A stretch of 64,000 nt of DNA from Burkholderia cepacia (GCF_001039005.1 NZ_LDWR01000055.1:124001-188000), one strand, 5' to 3'; positions 1-8,303 are shown, counted from the stretch's first letter. Notes: generated by a model from the letters alone, not told the origin. A program made the numbers and translations.

Positions 1-63
1 CGCGCGTTTGTCGGCCGGTGCGAAATCGGGGATATTAGCGGCATCGCCGATTCGCGTGCCGCC

Positions 64-1350
64 ATGACGCCAGACAAAGCCCTCGAACTGAAACGAAGCA
101 AGCGCCGCGCGCTGTGGCTGCTGCTGGCCGCGGTCGCGGTGTTCGTCGCGACGATCCTGCTGCCGCGCGGCCCGTGGGTCGACGGCTTCAAGGCCGTGGC
201 CGAGGCCGCGATGGTCGGCGCGCTCGCCGACTGGTTCGCGGTTGTCGCGCTGTTTCGCCGCGTGCCGATTCCGTTCGTGTCGCGCCATACCGAGATCATT
301 CCGAAGAACAAGGACAAGATCGCCGACAACCTCGCGGTGTTCGTGCGCGAGAAGTTCCTCGGCCCCGATGCGCTCGTCGCGCAGATCCGCCAGCACGATC
401 CCGCGCAGAAACTCGGTGCGTGGCTCGGCGAGCCGGCGAACACCGACGCGCTCGGCGGCTACGTAACGAAGCTGATGAGCTTCGCGCTCGACATGACCGA
501 CGATGCGCGGATCCAGTCGTTCGTCCACGACGCGTTCCGCGCGGTAATCGACCGGGTCGACCTGTCGCAATCGGCCGGCGCGATCCTCGACACGCTGACG
601 AAGGACGGCCGCCACCAGCAGTTGCTCGACGACGCGATCGAACAGGTGGTCGACGTGCTCGACAAGGAGGAGAATCGCGAGGTGATCGCGGGCTTCATCG
701 TCGAGTGGCTGAAGACGCAGTACCCGAAGGTCGAGAAGATCATGCCGACACAGTGGTTCGGCGAGAACGGTGCGCGAATGCTCGCGAGCGCGGTGAGCCG
801 CGTGCTGGAAGGCGTGGCGGCCGACCCCGAGCACGAACTGCGGCAGCGCTTCGACCGAACGGTCGTGCGGTTGACCGAGCGGCTGAAGCACGATCCCGCG
901 TTCATCGAAAAGGGCGACGAGATCAAGCGCTACATCCGCGACGGCGACGCGTTCAACACGTATGCGCGCGACTTGTGGGACCAGTTGCGCGCGTGGCTGA
1001 AGGCCGATCTCGCTCGCGCCGATTCGGCATTGCACCGCCAGGCCGCGACGCTCGGCGGCTGGCTCGGCGCGCGGCTCGCGGAGAGCCCGGCGCTGCGCGC
1101 GTCGCTGAACGAGCATATCGAGAAGGCCGTGCACGAGATGGCGCCGGATTTCGCCGATTTCCTGATGCGTCACATCCGCGACACGGTGCGTAACTGGGAT
1201 GCACGCGAAATGTCGCGGCAGATCGAGCTGAACATCGGCAAGGATCTGCAGTACATCCGCATCAACGGCACGCTGGTCGGCGGGCTGATCGGGCTTGGGT
1301 TGTATCTGGTGTCGTTGGTGCCGCGCTGGGCGGCCGGCTGGCTGCATTGA
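64..1350 (+). CDS. DUF445 family inner-membrane protein
   Basis: 428 aa, matching the DUF445 (YjiN-type) membrane protein family, whose function is not established. Hydrophobic segments are visible at about residues 16-33 and 48-63, followed by a long charged, helical, probably coiled-coil soluble middle and a last transmembrane helix at about 400-418. The start ATG gives the usual basic N-terminus (KRSKRR) before the first helix. Oddity: the 30 codons encoding residues 400-428 and the stop are duplicated 960 bp downstream with one mismatch, beyond the HigBA pair. The 3' end attached to the gene today may therefore have arrived with that insertion. Confidence 0.85.
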   Translation: MTPDKALELKRSKRRALWLLLAAVAVFVATILLPRGPWVDGFKAVAEAAMVGALADWFAVVALFRRVPIPFVSRHTEIIPKNKDKIADNLAVFVREKFLGPDALVAQIRQHDPAQKLGAWLGEPANTDALGGYVTKLMSFALDMTDDARIQSFVHDAFRAVIDRVDLSQSAGAILDTLTKDGRHQQLLDDAIEQVVDVLDKEENREVIAGFIVEWLKTQYPKVEKIMPTQWFGENGARMLASAVSRVLEGVAADPEHELRQRFDRTVVRLTERLKHDPAFIEKGDEIKRYIRDGDAFNTYARDLWDQLRAWLKADLARADSALHRQAATLGGWLGARLAESPALRASLNEHIEKAVHEMAPDFADFLMRHIRDTVRNWDAREMSRQIELNIGKDLQYIRINGTLVGGLIGLGLYLVSLVPRWAAGWLH

Positions 1351-1353
1351 TGC
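1259..1353 (+). repeat. 95-bp direct repeat, copy 1 (3' end of DUF445 gene)
   Basis: Copy 1 spans the last 30 codons of the DUF445 gene plus three bases after the stop. It matches 2219-2313 with one difference (G at 1299, A at 2259). Similarity breaks off sharply at both ends. The unit between the repeats carries HigBA. Confidence 0.95.
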
Positions 1354-1383
1354 AGCCGGCCCGGCGAACGGCGGCCGAGGTGC

Positions 1384-1686
1384 CTACGCGTGCGTGCGCT
1401 CGCGCGGTTCGACCTTGCGGTCGATTTCGCTGCGCGTCGGCAGTGTCTTGAGATCGTAAGCGGTCTGCAGGTTCAGCCAGAATTCCGGCGACGTCTCGAA
1501 ATAGCGCGCGAGCCGGTAAGCCGTATCGGCCGTGATTCCACGCCGTTCCTTGACGATTTCGTGCAAGCGTGTCGCCGGCACGTTCAACGCGAGCGCCAGT
1601 GCGTTGACGCTCATTTCCAGCGGAACGAGGAATTCTTCCCGCAGGACTTCGCCCGGATGAATCGGGCGCATTCCATTCTTGAGCAT
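1384..1686 (-). CDS. higA: HigA-family antitoxin (XRE helix-turn-helix)
   Basis: 100 aa. The N-terminal HPGEVLREEFL motif and the following helix-turn-helix (about residues 28-60) are typical of the HigA/VapI antitoxin family, which neutralises the HigB mRNA interferase and represses its own operon. It lies 12 bp downstream of higB, in the toxin-first order that distinguishes higBA from most toxin-antitoxin systems. The C-terminal tail is charged and probably flexible. It lies wholly inside the insert bracketed by the 95-bp repeats. Confidence 0.9.
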   Translation of the reverse strand: MLKNGMRPIHPGEVLREEFLVPLEMSVNALALALNVPATRLHEIVKERRGITADTAYRLARYFETSPEFWLNLQTAYDLKTLPTRSEIDRKVEPRERTHA

Positions 1687-1698
1687 GCAAAGCTCCAG

Positions 1699-1986
1699 TC
1701 AGTGATAGTCGACGATCTCGACCTGGGTCGGGCCATCGTCGCTCCATACGAAACAGATCCGCCATTGTTCGTTGATGCGAATGCTGTGCTGACCTTCCCG
1801 ATCGCCTTGCAACGCTTCGAGCCGGTTGCCGGGCGGCGCCCGCAAGTCACGCAGTTCTTTCGCGGCGGCGACCATTTGCAGTTTCCGGGTAGCAACGGTT
1901 TCGATCGTACGGAAGCGCTTGGGTAATTCTCCGGCAAACAGCAACCGAGTATCTTTGCATCGGAACGATCTGATTATTACGGGCAT
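1699..1986 (-). CDS. higB: HigB-family toxin (RelE superfamily mRNA interferase)
   Basis: 95 aa from the ATG at 1986 (MPVIIRSF). The upstream in-frame start at 2013 would add nine residues and place the operator palindrome inside the coding region. The conserved HigB pattern is visible: FR.KD/TRLLFAG near the N-terminus, then RL..L..DR.GQ..IRIN.QWRICF. HigB proteins cleave mRNA on the ribosome. It is the first gene of the higBA operon, and a 9-bp-arm palindrome sits just upstream. Confidence 0.9.
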   Translation of the reverse strand: MPVIIRSFRCKDTRLLFAGELPKRFRTIETVATRKLQMVAAAKELRDLRAPPGNRLEALQGDREGQHSIRINEQWRICFVWSDDGPTQVEIVDYH

Positions 1987-1987
1987 G

Positions 1988-2008
1988 GTATTACGTTTAA
2001 CGTAATAC
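1988..2008 (-). promoter_or_regulatory. higBA operator palindrome
   Basis: Perfect inverted repeat with arms GTATTACGT (1988-1996) and ACGTAATAC (2000-2008) around a 3-base centre, ending one base upstream of the higB ATG. The position and AT-rich character fit a HigA-binding operator. That HigA binds here is inference from family behaviour. Confidence 0.7.
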
Positions 2009-2218
2009 GTCAATAAGGATGAAATGGTTTCGACGATGCGTACGTCGAAGCGCCTCCGCGTGAAATAACCAACAGGAATCCTGACTGATAGGGAATTGGT
2101 GAGATCATCGCGTGATGACAGGTGTCGCTAATGCATGCCGGCCGGTTGCTGTCATCACGACGAGTATAGGGGCGCACATTACCTTTACGGGTTCGGTATG
2201 CCATTCGGACGATCTATT
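2009..2218. other. AT-richer spacer upstream of higBA
   Basis: About 210 bp of lower GC content than its surroundings between the higBA operator and the orphan repeat copy. It presumably contains the higBA promoter. No convincing gene or hairpin was seen. Confidence 0.4.
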
Positions 2219-2313
2219 GCATCAACGGCACGCTGGTCGGCGGGCTGATCGGGCTTGGATTGTATCTGGTGTCGTTGGTGCCGCGCTGGGCGGCCGGCTG
2301 GCTGCATTGATGC
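2219..2313 (+). repeat. 95-bp direct repeat, copy 2 (orphan DUF445 3' end)
   Basis: Orphan copy of the DUF445 C-terminal coding end, stop codon included, lying between HigBA and the second toxin-antitoxin pair. It has no start of its own and is a remnant, not a gene. With 1259-1353 it resembles the attL/attR of an element inserted at a gene 3' end, but the 865-bp insert has no recombinase. Confidence 0.9.
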
Positions 2314-2358
2314 GGCCACGGATAGCGCGCGGACGGCGCGATGCCGCGCGCCCGCGCA

Positions 2359-2658
2359 TCACGCGTGCGCTTTCGAGCCGTGCAGTTGCAGGCCGAGCGC
2401 CTTGATGACTTTCAAGATCGTGCCGAAGCTCGGGTTGCCGTCGTGCGACAGTGCCTTGTACAGCCCTTCGCGCGACAGGCCCGCATCGCGCGCGACCTGC
2501 GACATGCCGCGTGCGCGTGCGATCACGCCGAGCGCGTGCGCGATGAAGGCCGGATCGTCGCCCGCCTCTTGCAGGCACGCTTCGAAGTAGTCGGCCATGT
2601 CGTCTTCGGTCTTCAGATGGTCGGCCGAATCCCACGGCCGGGTCCTGATTTTGTCCAT
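2359..2658 (-). CDS. Addiction-module antidote, HI1420-type XRE protein
   Basis: 99 aa. The central part (GVIARARGMSQVARDAGLSREGLYKALS) has the layout of the HI1420/TIGR02684 antidote family: a helix-turn-helix ending in the conserved LYKALS. It follows the toxin gene at 2662 with a 3-bp gap, so the two are cotranscribed. It should neutralise the RelE/ParE-like partner and autoregulate. The short C-terminus ends in GSKAHA. It is unrelated to HigA at 1384. Confidence 0.88.
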   Translation of the reverse strand: MDKIRTRPWDSADHLKTEDDMADYFEACLQEAGDDPAFIAHALGVIARARGMSQVARDAGLSREGLYKALSHDGNPSFGTILKVIKALGLQLHGSKAHA

Positions 2659-2661
2659 CGA

Positions 2662-2979
2662 TCACTCCATGTCGAGATGCGTCAGCATCGCGTGCGCGGC
2701 GCGTATGTCGGCCTGTTGCGTCGATTTATCGCCGCCGCAGAGCAGGATGACCCAGATCGTGCCGCGCCGGACGTAGTAGACGCGATAGCCGGGGCCATGG
2801 TCGATACGCATTTCGACGACAGGCGAGCCGGCCGATTTCCAGTCGCCCGGATTGCCCGTCGACAGGCGGTCGATGCGCGCCTGGATGCGGCGCTTCGCGA
2901 CGCGATCCTGCAGGCCGGCGAACCATGCGTCGAACACGTCGGTGGTCCGGATACTGTACGTAGGCGCAATGTAGGGCAT
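2662..2979 (-). CDS. Addiction-module killer, HI1419/Gp49-type RelE/ParE-like toxin
   Basis: 105 aa from the ATG at 2979 (MPYIAPTYS). An in-frame ATG at 3000 gives 112 aa but lies inside a palindrome, so I prefer the shorter form. Family marks are F..W...L.D..A..RI.ARI.R, then GNPGDWKS.G..V.EMRI..GPGYRVYY and LL.GGDKSTQ, characteristic of the HI1419/TIGR02683 group. It should be a toxin controlled by the antidote immediately downstream. Neither possible start has a strong Shine-Dalgarno sequence. Confidence 0.88.
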   Translation of the reverse strand: MPYIAPTYSIRTTDVFDAWFAGLQDRVAKRRIQARIDRLSTGNPGDWKSAGSPVVEMRIDHGPGYRVYYVRRGTIWVILLCGGDKSTQQADIRAAHAMLTHLDME

Positions 2980-2990
2980 TAATTTCAGCG

Positions 2991-3008
2991 TGTCAACCAT
3001 GGTTCACA
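2991..3008 (-). promoter_or_regulatory. Probable operator of second TA pair
   Basis: Imperfect 18-bp palindrome with core AACCATGGTT (2995-3004), just upstream of the preferred toxin start. It fits an autoregulatory operator; binding is inferred. Confidence 0.5.
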
Positions 3009-3108
3009 GGTGTGGTGTGTTGAATTCCATGGCGCTACAGTAGGGCCGCCCGCTTCGTTTGCGTGCCGAATGGCCGTTCGGCCGAAGTCGAAATCTTCCG
3101 AATCCGTC

Positions 3109-3114
3109 TACAAT
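3109..3114 (+). promoter_or_regulatory. Candidate -10 box of the acetolactate synthase operon
   Basis: TACAAT matches the sigma-70 -10 consensus at five of six positions. No clear -35 lies 17 bp upstream. If used, it gives a leader of about 210 nt containing the hairpins at 3170-3224. Confidence 0.4.
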
Positions 3115-3169
3115 CAAAAACATCTTTGCTGCCCGTGCGCGCTTGCCGCGTGCGGGCGGGTCCGTTCGT

Positions 3170-3224
3170 CCTCCTGTCTCGGGAGGCACCGCCGCGCGTT
3201 GCAGGTCGCGCGGCGGGCAGTGCC
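3170..3224 (+). promoter_or_regulatory. Structured leader with mutually exclusive hairpins
   Basis: A CCTCC/GGAGG hairpin (3170-3186) shares bases with a larger one: GGCAC (3185-3189) pairs with GTGCC (3220-3224) and encloses the perfect 8-bp stem GCCGCGCG/CGCGCGGC (3191-3198/3207-3214). Alternative folding in a roughly 200-nt leader suggests cis-regulation. I do not recognise a known riboswitch class. The rest of 3001-3330 holds no gene. Confidence 0.4.
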
Positions 3225-3330
3225 GTGGTTTGTGTCCAGTAGGTAAAGCGTCCGCGTGCCGTAGGCCGGCGCGCGTCATGTACGCCGCGCGTCCGTATGC
3301 CGGGCAGGCGGCATCAACCGAGAGTCCCCC

Positions 3331-4971
3331 ATGAAAGCATCGGATCTGTTCGTGAAGGCGCTGGAAGCCGAAGGCGTCGAGTACGTGTTCGGCATTCCCG
3401 GCGAAGAAAACCTCGATCTGCTCGAATCGCTGCGGCGCTCGAAGATCAAGCTCGTGCTGACCCGGCACGAGCAGGCGGCCGGGTTCATGGCCGCCACCTA
3501 CGGCCGCCTGACGGGCCGCACCGGCGTGTGTCTCGCGACACTCGGGCCCGGCGCCACGAACTTCGTGACGGCTGCCGCGTATGCACAGCTCGGCGGGATG
3601 CCGATGCTGATGATCACCGGGCAGAAGCCGATCAAGTCCAGCAAGCAGGGCCACTTCCAGATCGTCGACGTGGTCGACATGATGCAGCCGCTCACGAAGT
3701 TCACGCGGCAGATCGTGTCGATCGGCAACATCCCGTCGGCCGTGCGCGAGGCGTTTCGCCGCGCGGAGGAAGAGCGCCCGGGCGCCGCGCACCTCGAACT
3801 GCCGGAAGATATCGCGCACGAGGAGGGCGACGGCAAGCCGATCCCGCGCAGCTACAGCCGGCGGCCGGTGGCCGAGGAGAAGGCGATCGCACACGCGGTC
3901 GACGCGATCCAGGCCGCGCGCCATCCGCTGCTGATGATCGGCGCGGGCGGCAACCGCAAGACCACCCGCAAGATCCTCGTCGAATTCGTCGACAAGACCG
4001 GCATCCCATTCTTCACGACGCAGATGGGCAAGGGCGTGATCGACGAGTCGCACCCGCTGTGGCTCGGCAACGCGACGCTGTCCGACGGCGACTTCGTGCA
4101 CCGAGCGATCGAGCATGCGGACTGCATCATCAACGTCGGCCACGACGTGATCGAGAAACCGCCGTTCTTCATGCGCGCGGACGACAAGACCGTGATCCAC
4201 GTGAACTTCCTCGGCGCGCAGGTCGATCCCGTCTATTTCCCGCAGATCGAGGTGGTCGGCGACATCGCGAACGCGGTGTGGCAGATGACGGAGGCGATCG
4301 CGCCGCAGCCGCACTGGGATTTCGCGCGCTTCGCGATGATCAAGGAGCATTTCGACGCGCATCTGGAGAAGGGCCAGCACGATCCGCGCTTCCCGATGTA
4401 CCCGGTGCGGATCGTGAACGACCTGTACAACGCGCTGCCGGTCGACGGGATCGTCTGTCTCGACAACGGGATGTACAAGATCTGGTTCGCACGCTACTGG
4501 CGCGCGCACGAGCCGAACTCGCTGCTGCTCGACAACGCGCTCGCGTCGATGGGCGCGGGCCTGCCGTCGGCGATCGCGACGAAGATCGTGCATCCGCAGC
4601 GCAAGGTGATCGCCGTGTGCGGCGACGGCGGCTTCATGATGAATTCGCAGGAGCTTGAAACGGCGGTGCGGCTGAAGCTCGACCTCGTCGTGATGATCCT
4701 GCGCGACGACGCGTTCGGGATGATCCGCTGGAAGCAGGAGAACATGAACTTCCCCGATTTCGCGATGACGCTGCAGAACCCCGATTTCGTGTCGTATGCG
4801 CAAAGCTACGGCGCGCACGGGCATCGCGTCGAATCGGCCGAGGATCTCGAGCCGCTGCTGCGCGAGTGCTTCTCGTCGCCGGGCGTGCACGTGATCGACG
4901 TGCCGATCGATTACTCGGACAACGAGCGCGTGCTGAACCGCGAGATCAAGCGCCTGTCGGCGCAACTCTGA
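3331..4971 (+). CDS. Thiamine-diphosphate enzyme, acetolactate synthase large subunit-like
   Basis: 546 aa with the three-part layout of ThDP-dependent acetolactate synthases. The N-terminal pyrimidine-binding domain carries the catalytic glutamate at E47 (RHEQAAG), a central domain follows (about 190-330), and the C-terminal pyrophosphate domain has GDGGF at 431-435. The family decarboxylates pyruvate and adds the acetaldehyde unit to a 2-oxo acid. There is no small regulatory subunit nearby, and a downstream aldehyde dehydrogenase follows after 29 bp. This argues for a catabolic (AlsS-like) or other carboligase role rather than branched-chain amino acid synthesis. The exact substrate cannot be read from sequence. 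Confidence 0.8.
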   Translation: MKASDLFVKALEAEGVEYVFGIPGEENLDLLESLRRSKIKLVLTRHEQAAGFMAATYGRLTGRTGVCLATLGPGATNFVTAAAYAQLGGMPMLMITGQKPIKSSKQGHFQIVDVVDMMQPLTKFTRQIVSIGNIPSAVREAFRRAEEERPGAAHLELPEDIAHEEGDGKPIPRSYSRRPVAEEKAIAHAVDAIQAARHPLLMIGAGGNRKTTRKILVEFVDKTGIPFFTTQMGKGVIDESHPLWLGNATLSDGDFVHRAIEHADCIINVGHDVIEKPPFFMRADDKTVIHVNFLGAQVDPVYFPQIEVVGDIANAVWQMTEAIAPQPHWDFARFAMIKEHFDAHLEKGQHDPRFPMYPVRIVNDLYNALPVDGIVCLDNGMYKIWFARYWRAHEPNSLLLDNALASMGAGLPSAIATKIVHPQRKVIAVCGDGGFMMNSQELETAVRLKLDLVVMILRDDAFGMIRWKQENMNFPDFAMTLQNPDFVSYAQSYGAHGHRVESAEDLEPLLRECFSSPGVHVIDVPIDYSDNERVLNREIKRLSAQL

Positions 4972-5000
4972 ATTCCCCGTTCACAGGAAGGAGTCGTTCC

Positions 5001-6434
5001 ATGTTGAAGGAAACCTATCCGTACTACCTCGCCAACGAAGCCGTCTACGCGAACACCGATCTGGAAGTCACGGACAAGTTCAGCGGCAAGGTGGCGACGC
5101 GCGTCGCGCTGGCCGACGCGAAGGCGATCGACAAGGCGATCGGTGCGGCGGTCGACGCCGCGAAGCCGATGCGCGAGCTGCCGGCCTACAAGCGGCAGGC
5201 CGTGCTCGACCATTGTGTCGCGCGTTTTCGCGAGCGCTTCGACGAGCTGGCCGAGGCACTGTGCATCGAGGCTGGCAAGCCGATCAACGATTCGAAGGGC
5301 GAGGTGACGCGGCTGATCGACACGTTCCGCGTCGCGTCCGAGGAATCGGTGCGCATCGACGGTGAGATCATCAACCTCGAGATCTCCGCGCGTGCGCAGG
5401 GCTATACGGGCTACACGAAGCGTGTGCCGATCGGCCCGTGCTCGTTCATCTCGCCGTTCAACTTCCCGCTGAACCTCGCCGCACACAAGGTCGCGCCCGC
5501 GCTCGCGGCCGGCTGCCCGTTCGTGCTGAAGCCCGCGAGCCGCACGCCGATCGGCGCGCTGATCATTGGCGAGGTGCTCGCGGAAACCGACCTGCCGAAG
5601 GGCGCGTTCTCGGTGCTGCCCGCGCATCGCGACGGCGCCGATCTGTTCACGACCGACGAGCGTTTCAGGCTGCTGTCGTTCACGGGCTCGCCGGCCGTGG
5701 GCTGGGCGCTGAAGGAGAAGGCCGGCAAGAAGAAAGTCGTGCTGGAACTCGGCGGCAACGCGGCCGCGATCGTCGATGCGGACCAGCGCGACCGGCTCGA
5801 CTACGTGGTCGAGCGTCTCGCGTTCGGCGCGTACTACCAGTCGGGCCAGAGCTGTATCGGCGTGCAGCGGATCCTCGTGCATGCCGATCTGTACGACGCG
5901 CTGCGCGAGAAGCTGATCGCGAAGACGCGTTCGCTGAAGATGGGCGATCCGAAGGATCCGTCGACGTTCGTCGGCCCGATGATTTCCGAATCCGAATCGC
6001 GCCGGCTGTCGGGCTGGATGGATGCGGCTGTCGCGGCGGGCGCGAAGATCGTCGCGGGCGGCAAGGTCGACGGCGCGATGTTCGAGGCGACGCTGCTGGA
6101 AAACGTCGGGCATGAGCAGGACCTGTACCGCAAGGAGGCATTCGGCCCCGTCGCGATCCTCGAGAAATTCGACCGGTTCGATGACGCGCTCGCGCGCGTG
6201 AACGACAGCGATTTCGGGCTCCAGGCCGGCGTGTTCACCGATTCGCTCACGCACGCGCAGCGCGCGTGGGACGAGCTGGAAGTCGGTGGCGTCGTGATCA
6301 ACGATGTGCCGTCGTTCCGCGTCGACAACATGCCGTACGGCGGCGTGAAGGATTCGGGCCTCGGCCGCGAAGGGATCCGCTACGCGATTGAAGACATGAC
6401 CGAGCTGCGGCTGATGGTCGTACGGCGCCGCTGA
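5001..6434 (+). CDS. NAD(P)-dependent aldehyde dehydrogenase
   Basis: 477 aa, usual family length. Cofactor-domain signature FNFPLNLAAHKVAPALAAG is present, with catalytic glutamate E249 in LELGGN and nucleophile C285 in GQSCIG; PYGGVKDSGLGREG lies near the C-terminus. The ATG at 5001 is preceded by the strong ribosome-binding sequence AGGAAGGAG. It oxidises an aldehyde to the acid. It is cotranscribed with the ThDP enzyme and a terminator follows, so the two probably act in one short pathway. The substrate is unknown; resemblance to the glyceraldehyde-3-phosphate/phosphonoacetaldehyde-type branch is only impressionistic. Confidence 0.85.
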   Translation: MLKETYPYYLANEAVYANTDLEVTDKFSGKVATRVALADAKAIDKAIGAAVDAAKPMRELPAYKRQAVLDHCVARFRERFDELAEALCIEAGKPINDSKGEVTRLIDTFRVASEESVRIDGEIINLEISARAQGYTGYTKRVPIGPCSFISPFNFPLNLAAHKVAPALAAGCPFVLKPASRTPIGALIIGEVLAETDLPKGAFSVLPAHRDGADLFTTDERFRLLSFTGSPAVGWALKEKAGKKKVVLELGGNAAAIVDADQRDRLDYVVERLAFGAYYQSGQSCIGVQRILVHADLYDALREKLIAKTRSLKMGDPKDPSTFVGPMISESESRRLSGWMDAAVAAGAKIVAGGKVDGAMFEATLLENVGHEQDLYRKEAFGPVAILEKFDRFDDALARVNDSDFGLQAGVFTDSLTHAQRAWDELEVGGVVINDVPSFRVDNMPYGGVKDSGLGREGIRYAIEDMTELRLMVVRRR

Positions 6435-6461
6435 CGCGCCGGCGGGCAGCGCGGTGCCGCG

Positions 6462-6505
6462 ACGGCACGCGGGCGGGCGATCGTGCCGGCCCGCGTGCCG
6501 TTTTT
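6462..6505 (+). terminator. Rho-independent terminator of the ALS/ALDH operon
   Basis: Perfect 13-bp stem, ACGGCACGCGGGC (6462-6474) with GCCCGCGTGCCGT (6489-6501), followed at once by a T run. Confidence 0.85.
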
Positions 6506-6673
6506 CATGGCGACGCGCGCACCGGGCCGGCGTCGAGTCGGCATCGCGCCCGCACCGCGCGGCGGGGCCCAACGCGCTCGACTGCGGGCATTGCATCGTG
6601 ATGTAATCGCGCCAAACTGCCGACCGGGGTACGACACCGGAAAGCGCGAATTCATTCTTCACGAGGTCGATTC

Positions 6674-8257
6674 ATGTCTCCCGTCGCGGCATTCAAGCTG
6701 GTTTTGTTGTCATTCCTGGCGATCGTCGCACTCGAATACCTCGCCAAGCGGCTGCGGCTGCCGCCCGCGGCCGCGCTGCTGATCGGCGGCATTGGCATCG
6801 CGTTCATCCCCGGCCTGCCGCCGGTCAACCTCGATCCCGAACTGGTGCTGCTGGTGTTCCTGCCGCCGCTGCTGATGGACGGCGCGTATTTCTCCGTGTG
6901 GGAGGAGTTCAAGCGCAACGTCGGCGGCATCCTGCTGCTTGCGATCGGTGCGGTCGTGTTCACCACGTTCGCGGTCGGCTTCGCCGTGCACTGGGTGGCG
7001 CCGGCGCTGCCGTGGGCCGCGTGCTTCGCGCTCGGCGCGATCGTGTCGCCGCCCGACGCGGTTGCCGCGAAGGCCGTGCTCGAACGCGTCGCGCTGCCGC
7101 GCCGGCTGATGGTGTTGCTCGAAGGGGAGAGCCTGCTGAACGACGCGGCCGGCCTCGTGCTGTTCCGCTTTGCCGTCGCGGCCGCGCTGACCGGCGCGTT
7201 CAGCCTCGAGCATGCGGTCGTGCGCTTCGCGGAGCTCGGGCTCGGCGGCCTGGTGGTCGGCTTCGTGGTCGGCACGCTCGTCGTGTGGTTCCTGAAGCTG
7301 CTCGACGACGACTATCTGGTGATCACCGTCGCGGTAATCGCCGGCTGGATCGCGTATATCGCGGGCGAAATGGTCGAGGTGTCGGGCGTGATCGCGACCG
7401 TCACGGCCGGCATGATCATCGGCTGGCATCAGCACGAGGTGTTCTCGGCGGCCGTGCGCACGCGCGGCACCGCGTTCTGGCAGGTCATCGTGTTCCTGCT
7501 CGAGGCGATGGTGTTCGTGCTGATCGGGTTGTCGCTGCGCGGCGCGATGCACCGGCTCGGCGGCTTCGAGCAGGTGCTCGGCACGATGGTGCCGCCGGTG
7601 CTTGCGGTGCTGGCGGCGGTAATCGTGTCGCGCTTCGTATGGATTTACGTGGTCGAGGCGCTGAAGTGGCCGGTGCGCGGGATCGCGCGGCGCGGCGACG
7701 CGCCCGACTGGAAGGCCGCGACGATCATGAGCTGGGCCGGGATGCGCGGCGTCGTCACGCTGGCGATCGCGCTGTCGCTGCCCGAGGCGATGCCCGGCCG
7801 CGACGTGATCCTGGTCGCGTCGTTCGCGGTGATCCTCGTCACGGTACTGCTGCAGGGCACGACGATCGGGCCGCTGATCCGGCTGCTGCGCCTGCCGCAG
7901 CGCGAAGAGCGCGCCGCACATCACCTGACCGAGCCGCAGACGTGGGCGTACGTCGAGGCCGCGCAGCTCGCGGCGATCCAGCCGCTCGTGCGCGACGAGA
8001 ATGGGGTCGTGATCCATCCGCGCCTGCTCGAGCAATACACGTACCGCGCGGAACTGACCGAACGGGCGAAGAACGAGCCCGCGTACCCGCCGGAAGTGCG
8101 CACCGCGCACTACGACGTCGTGCTGGCCGCGATCAAGGCCGGGCGCGCGGAGCTGTTGCGCCTGCACCGTTCGGGCCGCATCCACGACGAGATGCTGCAC
8201 ATGCTCGAACGCGACCTCGACCTGCAGGAAGTGTCCGCGCAGCACGGGCGCGGGTAA
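6674..8257 (+). CDS. CPA1-family Na+(K+)/H+ antiporter
   Basis: 527 aa with about 12 hydrophobic segments over residues 1-410, then a soluble tail of about 110 residues. The family hallmarks are FLPPLLMDGAYF (helix 3), the ion-binding region SPPDAVAAKAVL, and LEGESLLNDAAGLVLFRFA, as in NhaP/NHE-type antiporters. It would exchange Na+ or K+ for H+ across the inner membrane. A terminator lies upstream (6462-6505) and a hairpin downstream, so it is a single-gene unit. The cytosolic tail may be regulatory. Ion specificity is not readable. Confidence 0.88.
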   Translation: MSPVAAFKLVLLSFLAIVALEYLAKRLRLPPAAALLIGGIGIAFIPGLPPVNLDPELVLLVFLPPLLMDGAYFSVWEEFKRNVGGILLLAIGAVVFTTFAVGFAVHWVAPALPWAACFALGAIVSPPDAVAAKAVLERVALPRRLMVLLEGESLLNDAAGLVLFRFAVAAALTGAFSLEHAVVRFAELGLGGLVVGFVVGTLVVWFLKLLDDDYLVITVAVIAGWIAYIAGEMVEVSGVIATVTAGMIIGWHQHEVFSAAVRTRGTAFWQVIVFLLEAMVFVLIGLSLRGAMHRLGGFEQVLGTMVPPVLAVLAAVIVSRFVWIYVVEALKWPVRGIARRGDAPDWKAATIMSWAGMRGVVTLAIALSLPEAMPGRDVILVASFAVILVTVLLQGTTIGPLIRLLRLPQREERAAHHLTEPQTWAYVEAAQLAAIQPLVRDENGVVIHPRLLEQYTYRAELTERAKNEPAYPPEVRTAHYDVVLAAIKAGRAELLRLHRSGRIHDEMLHMLERDLDLQEVSAQHGRG

Positions 8258-8278
8258 GCGGTTACGCGCCACCATCAC

Positions 8279-8303
8279 GCGGGCCGGCTTCGTGCCGGCC
8301 CGC
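8279..8303 (+). terminator. Terminator-like hairpin after the antiporter
   Basis: Perfect 10-bp stem GCGGGCCGGC/GCCGGCCCGC with loop TTCGT, 22 bp past the stop. There is no adjacent T run; a T-rich stretch comes about 30 bp later. Confidence 0.6.

Noticed and set aside
3001-3330. TPP riboswitch before the ThDP enzyme
   Set aside because: The conserved THI-box blocks, including CTGAGA, are not present.
3004-4965. 653-aa open frame antisense to the acetolactate synthase-like gene
   Set aside because: It is His/Arg/Asp-rich shadow coding caused by high GC at third positions; no domain pattern, and it overlaps a clear enzyme gene. Long antisense frames over wspE, bceF, bceC and others were dropped for the same reason.
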